Shown piece by piece: positions 56,039 through 63,734 of a DNA stretch of 64,000 nucleotides. The notes below the pieces were generated by a model, which saw nothing but the letters and a program-made list of their open reading frames with translations, was not told the origin of the DNA and made no database searches. The stretch lies in assembly GCA_013416405.1 (NCBI GenBank), contig JACCET010000006.1, positions 62,001-126,000 of the forward strand. The letters are read 5' to 3'. This DNA comes from Alcaligenaceae bacterium (GTDB taxonomy: Bacteria; Pseudomonadota; Gammaproteobacteria; Burkholderiales; Burkholderiaceae_B). A program made the translations under genes and the position numbers. How positions within the stretch are numbered: position 1 is the stretch's first letter; each line of letters starts with the position of its first letter.

Positions 56039-56407
56039 CTATCTGCGGCGACGGCCCTGGGCAGCTTCTGCCTGTGTTTTGGGCCGATGGCAATCACGAT
56101 TAATCGCCCGCAGGTTCTCCGGGTCAGCGGTGCCGCCATCAGCAAGTGATTTGATGTGGTCTACCTCGTGCGCTACCAGCGGCATGCGCCGCGTCTGGCA
56201 CGCTTCGCACTGACAAAGAAAACCGTCGCGCTTCAGAACCTGGTCACGTAGTCTTCGCCATGGCCGCCCGCCACGCCCAGACTGCCCAGGCGCTTTGATC
56301 CACTCGTTAACAGCCTCATGCGCATGCTTATCGCAGTAGCCTGATCGACTGTAGGCCAGCACCATACAGCCAGAATGCCGGCACGGCTTAGGAGCTGCAG
56401 TAACCAA
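56039..56407 (-). CDS. HNH endonuclease
   Basis: The product is about 122 residues: an N-terminal zinc-type CRHSGC...YCDKH segment, then HNH domain with CQCEACQ, HEVDHIKSLADGG, NLRAINRDCH. Located immediately before the small terminase, as in many HK97-like phages where it works with terminase in DNA packaging. The TTG at 56407, with GGAG nine bases upstream, is preferred, because the longer frame (56539) runs through the tRNA gene. The start is not certain. Confidence 0.82.
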   Translation of the reverse strand: MVTAAPKPCRHSGCMVLAYSRSGYCDKHAHEAVNEWIKAPGQSGRGGRPWRRLRDQVLKRDGFLCQCEACQTRRMPLVAHEVDHIKSLADGGTADPENLRAINRDCHRPKTQAEAAQGRRRR

Positions 56408-56424
56408 AACATCAAACTCCAGAA

Positions 56425-56499
56425 TGGTTGCGGATGCTGGAATTGCACCAGCGATCTCTTGCTTATGAGGCAAGCGGGTTACTACTCCCCCAATCCGCG
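56425..56499 (-). tRNA. Phage-encoded tRNA-Met, anticodon CAT, with C1-A72 mismatch
   Basis: A 75-nt cloverleaf can be drawn on the minus strand. Acceptor CGCGGAT pairs with ATCCGCA except the first C opposite A; CCA is encoded. The anticodon stem CTTGC/GCAAG has loop CTCATAA with anticodon CAT; the T-arm is GCTGG/CCAGC with loop TGCAATT. The C-A end mismatch is an initiator feature, but the three G-C pairs of initiator anticodon stems are absent and the D-arm is atypical. It could also be tRNA-Ile2 if the C34 is modified. Confidence 0.8.
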
Positions 56500-56576
56500 T
56501 CATGAATGCCCTGCTGCGATAAACCTGGGCCAGGCGCAAGGAGCGTCTCGCAGCTAACGGAGGGTGCTCTGCTCAA

Positions 56577-56610
56577 TAAAAAAGCCCAGAACCGCGAGGA
56601 ACTGGGCTTG
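56577..56610 (-). terminator. Terminator between Q-like gene and late genes (tR'-like)
   Basis: The stem AAGCCCAG/CTGGGCTT with a 12-base loop is followed on the minus strand by TTTTTTATT. It lies between the Q-like gene and all late genes, the position of tR' in lambda, where Q lets polymerase read through. Confidence 0.85.
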
Positions 56611-56660
56611 TGGTGCGGTGTGTTTGTCACAACGACCGCTGGAATGTATAGCATTGTGCC

Positions 56661-57080
56661 TTAGTTGGTATAAGTTGCATAATTAAAATTGGACGAGATT
56701 TGACGAGATTGAGCCTTAATGGGAACTTCTCTCTTTGCCTTTTCATCTAGCCAATCAGCGATGCGAACATCGGCATGACACAACCTCCTATGTACGGTGG
56801 CTCGTGTAACACGCAACTTCTCTGTAATGGTGCTCATCCCGCCTTCCCATGTGTAATAGGCGATCACGGCCTTGCTCAGGTCAGACGGCAGTGAAGCTAT
56901 CGCCTGATCCATATCGATCGCTTGGCGCTCCATGTCTGCATTGATCTCCGTTATCTTGCCGCCGAATGTGTATCCGTTTTCTCGGTAAACAAAATCTGGA
57001 CTACGATACCCGCCACTGCTGGCAAACCTCCAATGCGCCCACTGCTGCAGCCGCTCATCCACCCACTTAATCCTTTGCAT
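56661..57080 (-). CDS. Q-like late antiterminator
   Basis: The product is 139 residues. A helix-turn-helix region around SDLSKAVIAYYTWEGGMSTITEKLRVTRATVHRRLCHADVRIADW resembles sigma-region-4-type phage antitermination (Q) proteins. It lies upstream of a terminator and the whole late block, as expected for the late-gene switch. The assignment rests on sequence pattern and position. Confidence 0.7.
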   Translation of the reverse strand: MQRIKWVDERLQQWAHWRFASSGGYRSPDFVYRENGYTFGGKITEINADMERQAIDMDQAIASLPSDLSKAVIAYYTWEGGMSTITEKLRVTRATVHRRLCHADVRIADWLDEKAKREVPIKAQSRQISSNFNYATYTN

Positions 57081-57264
57081 CGCGATCCCCTTGTTTTAAT
57101 GGTGTTCCCAGCTCGTGCCCATTCTCCCGGGCATAGAACGTGGCTGCACCCTTGATGCCCTGGCGTATCTGTTCGTTGATCATGTCCGCCCCGAAAGCCT
57201 CACGCAATGAATCGATAAAGGCAGCGGTCTGTGGCATATCGACCCGCATGCTCTTTCTGTTCAT
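57067..57264 (-). CDS. Small conserved phage protein upstream of Q
   Basis: The product is 65 residues: MNRKSMRVDMPQTAAFIDSLREAFGADMINEQIRQGIKG. Seen in similar positions in betaproteobacterial prophages as far as I recall; no function is known. It overlaps the Q-like start by 14 bp. The start at 57264 is chosen as the family-like N-terminus. Confidence 0.6.
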   Translation of the reverse strand: MNRKSMRVDMPQTAAFIDSLREAFGADMINEQIRQGIKGAATFYARENGHELGTPLKQGDRDAKD

Positions 57265-57267
57265 GCC

Positions 57268-57501
57268 GTCCAACCTACAAAACAGGTTAGACGGCAGGTT
57301 AGACGGCGCAAAGCCGCATCAATACTCATTCTGTCTAACCTCCTAACCTTTTTCATAGAAAACAAACTTTTAAAGTGAATGGCAATAGTGTGGATGTATA
57401 CGTCTCGCACGCGCGGGCGCACGTACGCGTGAGGGAAATGGTTAGACAGGTTAGGAGGTTAGACGGGGCCTTTGTTTATGCGGGTCTTGGCCGTCTAACC
57501 T
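57268..57501. repeat. Array of AGGTTAGACGG-type short repeats in both orientations
   Basis: About eight or more copies of an AGGTTAGACGG-like unit (variants AGGTTAGACAG, AGGTTAGGAGG, AGGTTGGACGG) lie at about 57268-57306, 57331-57349, 57440-57466 and 57491-57501, some inverted. The array flanks a purine-pyrimidine alternating GC tract (about 57396-57432). It fills the gap between the primase-helicase gene and the small gene before Q, and could be an origin or protein-binding array. Confidence 0.7.
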
Positions 57502-57604
57502 ATGCGTCCATCCTTTTCGGGTTTGATGAAAAACGCTCGCGCGCGTCATCGCCACCCATCCCTGGAAGGGGTTAAGGTTGACAGTCCGAAGACCATGAAG
57601 AAGA

Positions 57605-59995
57605 TCAGATCGGCAGCGCTTCATGCTCGTGCACCGATGTATTGCTAACGCTGGAAGCAGGCTCTTCCGGACGTTCATAGTAGTAAAGACGATGGCCTGT
57701 TGACTCTCTCGTCTTGTTCCAGCCCAGGCGCATCATGATGGAGCCCACACGCGTCGTGGCTGACCGCTGCCCATCTATCTTGGCCAACTCCATTTTGATG
57801 GCGCCCACAAGGATTTCAGCCGACGTGAAGCGTTTCTTCATCGCCTGAATGGGCTCATCCAGCCATAGGGCTATGGTTTCGTGCCAGGGGTCGACGATCT
57901 CGCGCATCTGCTGCTCTGGCACGATAAGGACGGTTTCCTGCTCGCGCGTGGGGTATACCTGTTCGCCCTGCTTGACCTCATGGACGGCCTGTGCAAAGAG
58001 CTGTTCGCGTATCTGTCCTATGAGCTTGATATTGATCTTGGTGCACAGTACAGACCAGAAGCGGCGGTTGCCCGTGGGGTCCTTGTGGTACTCAAAGTTA
58101 TTCGTGGTGGCTGCGAACACCGTCTGGCGCAGCTGTGTCACCATACGGCTGCCATACGGTGGCCTGTAGCGGTCCTGGGCTTGCGTGAGAAACGCCTTGA
58201 TTCGTGTGGCTTCAGACCGATTGAAGGCGTCCAGTTCGGCAATCTCGTAAATCCAGGTGCCATTGATCGCCATGAACGCGTCTTTGCTGTTCAGATCAAG
58301 CGGCGCATCAGAGAACCAATCGCCACCAAGAGCACGCAAGGAACTGGATTTCATCAGCCCTTGCGTGCCTTCCAAAATCAATACATAGTCGCCCTTGCAT
58401 CCAGGGTGCAAAATGCGGTTGACCGCCTGACGTAGCCACAGTGTGCCGACAAGCCGCGCATACTCGCTATCACGCACGCCCAGGCAATCCTGTAGCCACG
58501 CATCGAGCCTGTCCTGGCCATCCCACTGCAGGGTCTCAAGCCAATCACGCACAGGATGAAATTTATTTCGATGAGCAACGAGGCGCACACCTTCGCCAAT
58601 GGTCTTGGTGCTTTTAAAGAGAAGTTCGGCCTGTACCCCGAGCCACATGCTCAGCTCCAGATCGTCTTCTTCGGTCCATTCTCCTGCGCTTGAGTTCCAG
58701 GGAGGCGCCCGAAGTTTTTCAATGCGGGCTGAAAATTCGTTGAAACCTATGAGCTCCGCCAGATCGGGATGGCGCTCCAAGGCCATAGCCACGTTTTCCT
58801 TGCAATCTTCGTAGCCGCCACGGGGCTTCTCGATTAATCCATGCCTCCAGTCACGTTGCGCGCCAGCTGGGCCAGGGGTAGAAGACCCCTTTGCCGCTGG
58901 CGTGGGCGCAGCGCTCTCCGTGTGGATGGAATCACGAAGGCTTTTGTATATCCACGCCTTTAAATCATCGCCGGTCCTGCCCTCTTCAATGGCGTCGGCC
59001 ACATCCCAACCATCGGCAATGGTGCCAGGTGGCGGTACCGCCACAATGCGTACCTTGCAATCCTGGCCCAGCAATACCTTGGCGATGTCTTCAGCGGCCT
59101 TGATGCCCGGCTGGCCTTGCATGCCGGGTTGGCTGCCCTGCGCCTTGACGGGGTGTTCTGGCAACAACTCGTGCGTGACCTTGTGTGTCTTAGAGTCACA
59201 ATCAGGCCAAATAATGACCTTGCGCCCTTTTAGCGCTGACCAATCAGCTTTTGAAACCGCCTTGCCACCACCTGGCCAGGAGACGATATCGAACCAGTCG
59301 CCCAGGACACCATGGGCCGCATCGACACACTTCTCGCCCTCGACCACCAAAACATACTCTTTACCCGTGAATCGCTCAAGACCATACAGTGGCCGAGGAT
59401 CGGGAAAAGAAAGCCATCGCCATTCTTGTTTGTCGGACTCGCTATCCTTGGCCCAGCAGCACGGGATGATCTCTTTGCCGCCATCCGAGGTTTTGAATCG
59501 GTAGACATACCCCAGCAGCGTGCCGGACGCATTCTTGTACGCCCAGCGCGCCTCAGGCTTGCCGCGCACAACATGTGCCTCTGGCGCAGGCCCAGCACCT
59601 TCTGGCACGGGCAATATGGGCGACCAGGTAGATTTTCGCTGCTTTGGTTTAACCGCTGCAGTGGCGACGCGCGGCGCATTGCGGACAGTATCATCGGCGT
59701 CAACCGTAAAGCCAAGCTGTGCTGCCAGCTCTTTGGCTGCTGCGCCCTGATTGTCGTTATGGAATATGGCGGCATACAGCGATATCAGATCGCCGCCCGT
59801 CTGCTCCGACGAAAAATCAGACCAAACGCCTTTGACCAGATTCACAGCAAGCGAGCGGCCTGCCTCACCCTTGACACTGCCGCAACGCCACTCATGCCCG
59901 TCTCGTTGCCCATTGGGCAGCCAGTCCGGAACCAGCGTATCGGCCCGGCTTAGCGCGGCGTCAGCAATCGCTTTGAAGTCAAGCTTGCCCTTCAT
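57605..59995 (-). CDS. Phage primase-helicase (toprim and VapE-like P-loop ATPase)
   Basis: The product is 796 residues. The N-terminal part has a toprim-like region (YVLVVEGEKCVDAAHG, about 210-225; VIIWPDCD near 256). The C-terminal part is a virulence-associated E-type superfamily ATPase with P-loop variant LEGTQGLMKSSSL, Walker B WIYEIAELDAF and FAATTNNFEYHKDPTGNRRFW. It primes and unwinds phage DNA at the origin. Overlaps 4 bp with the gene before it. Confidence 0.88.
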   Translation of the reverse strand: MKGKLDFKAIADAALSRADTLVPDWLPNGQRDGHEWRCGSVKGEAGRSLAVNLVKGVWSDFSSEQTGGDLISLYAAIFHNDNQGAAAKELAAQLGFTVDADDTVRNAPRVATAAVKPKQRKSTWSPILPVPEGAGPAPEAHVVRGKPEARWAYKNASGTLLGYVYRFKTSDGGKEIIPCCWAKDSESDKQEWRWLSFPDPRPLYGLERFTGKEYVLVVEGEKCVDAAHGVLGDWFDIVSWPGGGKAVSKADWSALKGRKVIIWPDCDSKTHKVTHELLPEHPVKAQGSQPGMQGQPGIKAAEDIAKVLLGQDCKVRIVAVPPPGTIADGWDVADAIEEGRTGDDLKAWIYKSLRDSIHTESAAPTPAAKGSSTPGPAGAQRDWRHGLIEKPRGGYEDCKENVAMALERHPDLAELIGFNEFSARIEKLRAPPWNSSAGEWTEEDDLELSMWLGVQAELLFKSTKTIGEGVRLVAHRNKFHPVRDWLETLQWDGQDRLDAWLQDCLGVRDSEYARLVGTLWLRQAVNRILHPGCKGDYVLILEGTQGLMKSSSLRALGGDWFSDAPLDLNSKDAFMAINGTWIYEIAELDAFNRSEATRIKAFLTQAQDRYRPPYGSRMVTQLRQTVFAATTNNFEYHKDPTGNRRFWSVLCTKINIKLIGQIREQLFAQAVHEVKQGEQVYPTREQETVLIVPEQQMREIVDPWHETIALWLDEPIQAMKKRFTSAEILVGAIKMELAKIDGQRSATTRVGSIMMRLGWNKTRESTGHRLYYYERPEEPASSVSNTSVHEHEALPI

Positions 59996-60318
59996 TGAAA
60001 GCCATCCGAGAATACCGAATGCGGCTGCGGATCCGTTATGAGGATAGACGCTCCCCGCGCAGACGAATACCGGCTCACGGGGCGATTTGAGCCAGCCACG
60101 CGGATTGTGTCGGCAACAGTGATTTCGCCGCGCGCGTGTAACCGGCTGCAGGTGAACTTGACCACATTGACGGTGAGCTGCAACCGGCGCGCAATATCTC
60201 GCGCAGTCAACGGCCCTGATGATTCGATAATGTCCACAACCGCATCAGCAACCTCACCACGGGGTCTGCCTGCCGGCTTTCGATGGCGTATAGCCTGAAA
60301 ACGATCATTTCCCAACAC
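59992..60318 (-). CDS. Winged-helix DNA-binding protein of replication module
   Basis: The product is 108 residues: SSGPLTARDIARRLQLTVNVVKFTCSRLHARGEI is a clear helix-turn-helix/winged-helix segment. Located directly upstream of the primase-helicase with a 4-bp overlap. An origin-binding or regulatory role is inferred. Confidence 0.7.
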   Translation of the reverse strand: MLGNDRFQAIRHRKPAGRPRGEVADAVVDIIESSGPLTARDIARRLQLTVNVVKFTCSRLHARGEITVADTIRVAGSNRPVSRYSSARGASILITDPQPHSVFSDGFQ

Positions 60319-60342
60319 GTCTTGCTTCCTTGCTGATCGCGG

Positions 60343-60660
60343 CTATAGATCAATGCCGCAGGTGCCCATGGAATTGCGCTCACACCAACAATGCGCGCCG
60401 ATGATGGCGCCACGGGCCAACCAATCCAGATAGCTGGGCGTAACGACCGTCAAGCCTGCCGCCGAGAGAATGTCATCGAGCTTATCCAGGGACAGGCCCT
60501 GTTGATCGGATAGCACCCTGCTGGCTGCACTTGATGGGTCTTTCCAGCCGGCGGCTTTGGCAACAGCATCTCGCTTTACCTTGTCGGCAAGCGCATCACG
60601 TAGCACCTTTTTCACTGTTGCCCGTGCCCGTGATGGCGTCGGTAAATTCTGTGTATTCAT
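60343..60660 (-). CDS. CII-like early regulator
   Basis: The product is 105 residues with a helix-turn-helix-like region (RDAVAKAAGWKDPSSAASRVLSDQQGLSLDKLDDILSAAGL). Position after the Cro-like gene block and before replication genes matches CII in lambdoid phages. The start at 60660 is preferred to 60717. The C-terminal extension with CWCERNSMGTCG is unusual. Confidence 0.65.
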   Translation of the reverse strand: MNTQNLPTPSRARATVKKVLRDALADKVKRDAVAKAAGWKDPSSAASRVLSDQQGLSLDKLDDILSAAGLTVVTPSYLDWLARGAIIGAHCWCERNSMGTCGIDL

Positions 60661-60778
60661 GTCATGCAACCCTCTGCAATAAATTCTGCGTGCCGTTGCA
60701 TATGGGATGCACGACACTGGTTTTAGGAAAGCAGGCTCCTCAGCCCGCTACGTACAAATAACTAGTCGGAAACTTCGA

Positions 60779-60976
60779 ATGGAAATGCACACAGCCATCA
60801 GTCACACTGCGACGATGGACAGCGAACAATGCGATGAACTCTTTGAATTGGCCGTAAATCTGGCTCACCAGGCGTTCAGCCCCTGCTCGGACGAGCACGT
60901 AGAGGGTGTCTATGCGCGGCTTATATGGAATGCGCTGCGAGGCCTGGACAGCCATGGTGCTGTGACGGTGCATTAA
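60779..60976 (+). CDS. Small early-region protein on the opposite strand
   Basis: The product is about 65 residues: MEMHTAISHTATMDSEQCDELFELAVNLAHQAF. No recognised family. It lies on the plus strand between minus-strand CII-like and Cro-like genes, together with the next gene. Start at 60779 or 60785. Confidence 0.5.
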   Translation: MEMHTAISHTATMDSEQCDELFELAVNLAHQAFSPCSDEHVEGVYARLIWNALRGLDSHGAVTVH

Positions 60977-61016
60977 ATGAGTGCCGTTAGAATGACTCCC
61001 AAACAAGGGAGAAACC

Positions 61017-61238
61017 ATGGGCTGGTGGAAACGCTGGAAGGAAAAACACTGGGACGAAACAGTCCACCCGCAACGATCCGACGCAAGCGGATGGGGGCCG
61101 GAATGGAGAGAGGCACCACGATTTCGGGCGCTGGTGATGCGCTTGGTCAAGCAAGCAGAAGAGAACCCTTTAGGCGCACTTGCAGTCATAGCGGGCCTGC
61201 TTGGATCGATTGCCGCCATCATCGCCTTGCTCCTTTGA
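61017..61238 (+). CDS. Small membrane protein on the plus strand in the early region
   Basis: The product is 73 residues: Trp/charged N-terminal half (MGWWKRWKEKHWDE) and a C-terminal membrane helix (PLGALAVIAGLLGSIAAIIALLL). GGGAG precedes the ATG. It is antisense to the early transcript and overlaps the end of the minus-strand gene at 61219 by 20 bp. The function is unknown; a C-tail-anchored inner-membrane protein is the simplest reading. Confidence 0.65.
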   Translation: MGWWKRWKEKHWDETVHPQRSDASGWGPEWREAPRFRALVMRLVKQAEENPLGALAVIAGLLGSIAAIIALLL

Positions 61239-61464
61239 TCGAGCCCGATAGCGGATATTCGATCAAAGCGAAATCGATTTCTGGATGCTTGTGTTTCAGC
61301 AACGCCAAGAATTCCTCCACACTTTTTCGCTCCTTGGTGCGAAGTGGCGTTAGCGATGTAAAGATCACCAAGTCCCCTGGGCTCGCCACCGCAACAGCCC
61401 CCTTATCGAAATGGATATGCACCGGTGCAGGCTCGCCAATGAAGGAACGCAGCCAATTAAGCAT
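61219..61464 (-). CDS. Small early protein downstream of Cro
   Basis: The product is 81 residues: MLNWLRSFIGEPAPVHIHFDKG, soluble. Overlaps the Cro-like gene by 8 bp and so is the second gene of the rightward-type early message. No family is recognised. Confidence 0.6.
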   Translation of the reverse strand: MLNWLRSFIGEPAPVHIHFDKGAVAVASPGDLVIFTSLTPLRTKERKSVEEFLALLKHKHPEIDFALIEYPLSGSIKGARR

Positions 61465-61675
61465 GATTCACCTCTTGGGGGTTGGGTTTGGACGCGAAGT
61501 AGTTGTGCAGTGCCTCGACCGTATTCACGCGCGGATTCTGCACTTCGCCGTAATAAAGCTTGCGCACCGTCCCCTCTGGAACGTTTGCGCCGTCTGCAAT
61601 TGCTTGCAGTTCGCCATGTTTATGGGAACGCAATTGCGCGAGAACATCAGAAAGAAAGGTGTGATTTGTGCTCAT
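61457..61675 (-). CDS. Cro-like repressor
   Basis: The product is 72 residues with a helix-turn-helix (ELQAIADGANVPEGTVRKLYYGEVQNPRVNTVEALHNYF). Divergent from the CI-like gene with 73 bp between, which hold the operator cluster. The start at 61675 places MSTNHTFLSDVLAQLR at the N-terminus. Confidence 0.75.
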   Translation of the reverse strand: MSTNHTFLSDVLAQLRSHKHGELQAIADGANVPEGTVRKLYYGEVQNPRVNTVEALHNYFASKPNPQEVNHA

Positions 61676-61688
61676 GTCAGATAGTCTA

Positions 61689-61755
61689 TTCCCATTTACG
61701 GGAACATGCAACCACAAACGGGAACCGTTTAACGCAATAATCCCGAATATGGGTA
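61689..61755. promoter_or_regulatory. OR-like operator cluster (three sites) between cro and cI
   Basis: Site 1 at 61689-61704 is TTCCCATTTACGGGAA, a perfect TTCCC-N6-GGGAA palindrome. Site 2 at 61709-61724 has one good half (CGGGAA) and one weak half. Site 3 at 61740-61755 is ATCCCGAATATGGGTA and covers the CI-like start codon at 61749. The arrangement suits competition between CI and Cro. Confidence 0.78.
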
Positions 61756-62159
61756 AAAACGTCGTTCATGTTCTAGCAGAGAACCTTTCGCGCTTATGCG
61801 ACGGGCCAAAAGGCATGTCTATTCTGGAGGTCGGTAGGCGTGCTCAGATTGGCAAATCAACCATTGACCGAATCAAGAAAGGCGAAACGGCCGTCCGAAT
61901 CAATAATCTTGAGGATGTTGCTCAAGTGTTCGGTCTTGAGGCGTGGCAATTGCTTTACCCCAATCTCAGCAGAATTCATCCACCAACTGAGGTCGATATA
62001 AAGCAAGACTTTAGCGAAGAAGAATACTTGCTGATAAAGCTCTACGGCGATCTCGGGCAGCCAGAGAAAGAATACATACTTAGCAAGGCCAAGCAACTGG
62101 CAGATGAAAAGGATAACGGGGCAGCCAACAATAAAAGCACAGGGAGAACCGTCGCTTAG
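61749..62159 (+). CDS. CI-like lysogeny repressor without a peptidase domain
   Basis: The product is 136 residues. XRE-type helix-turn-helix in MSILEVGRRAQIGKSTIDRIKKGETAVRINNLEDVAQVFGLEAWQLL. The C-terminal 60 residues are short and hydrophilic, with no S24 (LexA/CI) Ser-Lys peptidase motif, so RecA-stimulated self-cleavage is not expected. The start at 61749 follows the operator cluster; a longer frame from 61668 crosses the operators. Confidence 0.78.
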   Translation: MGKNVVHVLAENLSRLCDGPKGMSILEVGRRAQIGKSTIDRIKKGETAVRINNLEDVAQVFGLEAWQLLYPNLSRIHPPTEVDIKQDFSEEEYLLIKLYGDLGQPEKEYILSKAKQLADEKDNGAANNKSTGRTVA

Positions 62160-62252
62160 GCTGGTGTGGTCGGACGGTGTTTTTTTGCCCACCAAGTAAC
62201 AAAAGTTTAGTTTGATGTGGTTTTGTAATTAACCAAGGGGAAAGCCGGCTCT

Positions 62253-63152
62253 ATGGTCAACCTATCCAAAAGCCCAATACGGTTCCTTTATAAAGACGAA
62301 ATTTCCAAACGAGCCAATTACCAATCAGAACTTAATGTTGAGCCTGACCAGCTATCCCATATAGTTGGAATCTTTAATTTTGATCGACCCAATTCATTTC
62401 GGTGCGGCCTAAACAACTGCCGCCAAGAGCATTGGAATGGGATAATCATTGCTGCGAAAAATGGGCTTGAAACCCATTGCGGCCTCGATTGCGGGGCCAG
62501 AGAGTTTCCTGAAGACTTTAAAAGCAAGCACGCCTTGTTCAAAAATGCACTTCGTCGAGTAGATTCGATTCGCACCATTTCTGATTTAAAAGAAAATAGC
62601 GTTAATTTTCTCAAGGAGGCGGAAAGCATGATTGAGCCAATTAATTCGGTGTACCGAGGCCTTCAATCAATTAGAAAGCAGCTTCGCACCCCTGCCATTC
62701 TGAGCAAGCATGTTGACGATATTTGCAGGGCTGGCGGCATCATTTCCATTTCTGTAGCCATGACCGAGAATGAGAGAGAGGCATCCGGAGGGAAGCAGAA
62801 ATTTAGGACTGAATCTATCGGAAAAATCCAAGGCGTTACGGCTATCCGAGATTTTGCCAAAGCATCTGTTGGCATTGGCAATCTAACGCACGAGCTGAGG
62901 AAAATACAATCACTTCGCCCGGAAAAAACGCCCGCCAGGGTTATTAATCAGTACATACGGTTCAACAATAGCGTAAAAGGGGATCTGGATTTCGCCCGAT
63001 CATTTATTGCCGAAACGGATCGTTTTTTGACGTTTGAAAACTCCCAAGAAATCAAAAAGCTAGCCCTTTTGGATGGGGTCCGCGAGTCACACCTCACAGG
63101 CGCGCTCAAAGAATTTGATGTAATGGCCAGAAGGAGGGAGGCCCGGTCTTAA
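62253..63152 (+). CDS. Unknown 299-residue protein in the rexAB-like position
   Basis: It follows the CI-like gene on the same strand by 93 bp, inside the interval bounded by the two operator clusters, so it should be expressed in lysogens. The N-terminal quarter has Cys/His pairs (FRCGLNNCRQEHW about 50-62; LETHCGLDCGA about 73-84) that could bind zinc. The rest is helical and charged, without membrane segments. A+T-richer than the late genes. I recognise no family. By analogy with lambda rexAB it may protect the lysogen against other phages, which is inference. Confidence 0.78.
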   Translation: MVNLSKSPIRFLYKDEISKRANYQSELNVEPDQLSHIVGIFNFDRPNSFRCGLNNCRQEHWNGIIIAAKNGLETHCGLDCGAREFPEDFKSKHALFKNALRRVDSIRTISDLKENSVNFLKEAESMIEPINSVYRGLQSIRKQLRTPAILSKHVDDICRAGGIISISVAMTENEREASGGKQKFRTESIGKIQGVTAIRDFAKASVGIGNLTHELRKIQSLRPEKTPARVINQYIRFNNSVKGDLDFARSFIAETDRFLTFENSQEIKKLALLDGVRESHLTGALKEFDVMARRREARS

Positions 63153-63394
63153 TCCACAGCCGAACGAACAGGCGTGCTTGATAGTTGTTGCAGCTTAATC
63201 TTCGCATCCAAAACATCGCGCAGCCACGCCATAGCCCTAGTGGTGTGCATTCTGCATGTCGGTAGGTCGGAAAACTCGAACCCGCCCACAACAATCATGA
63301 CATCACCGCCGTGAATCTCTTGTACCTCGATCTTCCCGATCTTGGTCATGGACGCATAGCTGGCATCGTCCATGCTTAAAGTGATGTGCCCCAT
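63149..63394 (-). CDS. Small phage protein convergent with the 299-residue gene
   Basis: The product is 81 residues: MGHITLSMDDASYASMTKIGKIEVQEIHGGDVMIVVGGFEF. Soluble, no recognised family. GGGG lies upstream of the ATG at 63394. It overlaps the end of the 299-residue gene by 4 bp, tail to tail. Confidence 0.55.
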   Translation of the reverse strand: MGHITLSMDDASYASMTKIGKIEVQEIHGGDVMIVVGGFEFSDLPTCRMHTTRAMAWLRDVLDAKIKLQQLSSTPVRSAVD

Positions 63395-63415
63395 AAACGG
63401 CCCCAAACTGGCTAT

Positions 63416-63527
63416 AGGAGGTTAGATTATCGCCGATATTGGAACAATCGCGCAAGGATTGCCACCAACCAGCTTCGGCGGGTATTTTTTTGCCTGCTCG
63501 CCGGGCCTCTCCCCTTTTCTGATCTGA
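63416..63527 (+). other. Strong ribosome-binding site followed by an ATT-started 33-codon frame
   Basis: AGGAGG (63416-63421) is followed after four bases by ATT (63426) and a 33-codon open frame ending at TGA (63525-63527), product ending FFACSPGLSPFLI. No ATG, GTG or TTG is available. ATT is a rare start. The strong ribosome-binding site is the only support. Confidence 0.3.
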
Positions 63528-63570
63528 CCTGCTCGTTCTGAGTAGGGTTTTCCTCTAAGTTACAAATTAG

Positions 63571-63647
63571 TTCCCACATTTGGGAAATACTACTTGCGTA
63601 TTCCCATTAACGGGATTACAGTAGAGCCATGTTCCCAAACACGGGAA
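63571..63647. promoter_or_regulatory. OL-like operator cluster (three sites)
   Basis: Three sites at 63571-63586 (TTCCCACATTTGGGAA), 63601-63616 (TTCCCATTAACGGGAT) and 63632-63647 (TTCCCAAACACGGGAA) share the TTCCC-N6-GGGAA core and are 30-31 bp apart. They match the cluster between cro and cI about 1.9 kb away, so they are probably bound by the same repressor and may loop. Confidence 0.82.
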
Positions 63648-63734
63648 CGCATCACTAACCACCAGGAACGGCCTAGTGCTCAGCACAGCCCAGTACGGTC
63701 AAGGCGAGTCAGCAGTACCCCGGCATAGCCCGAT

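Noticed and set aside
57268-57501. CRISPR array
   Set aside because: Units are about 11 bp, inverted as well as direct, with irregular short spacing and no cas genes.
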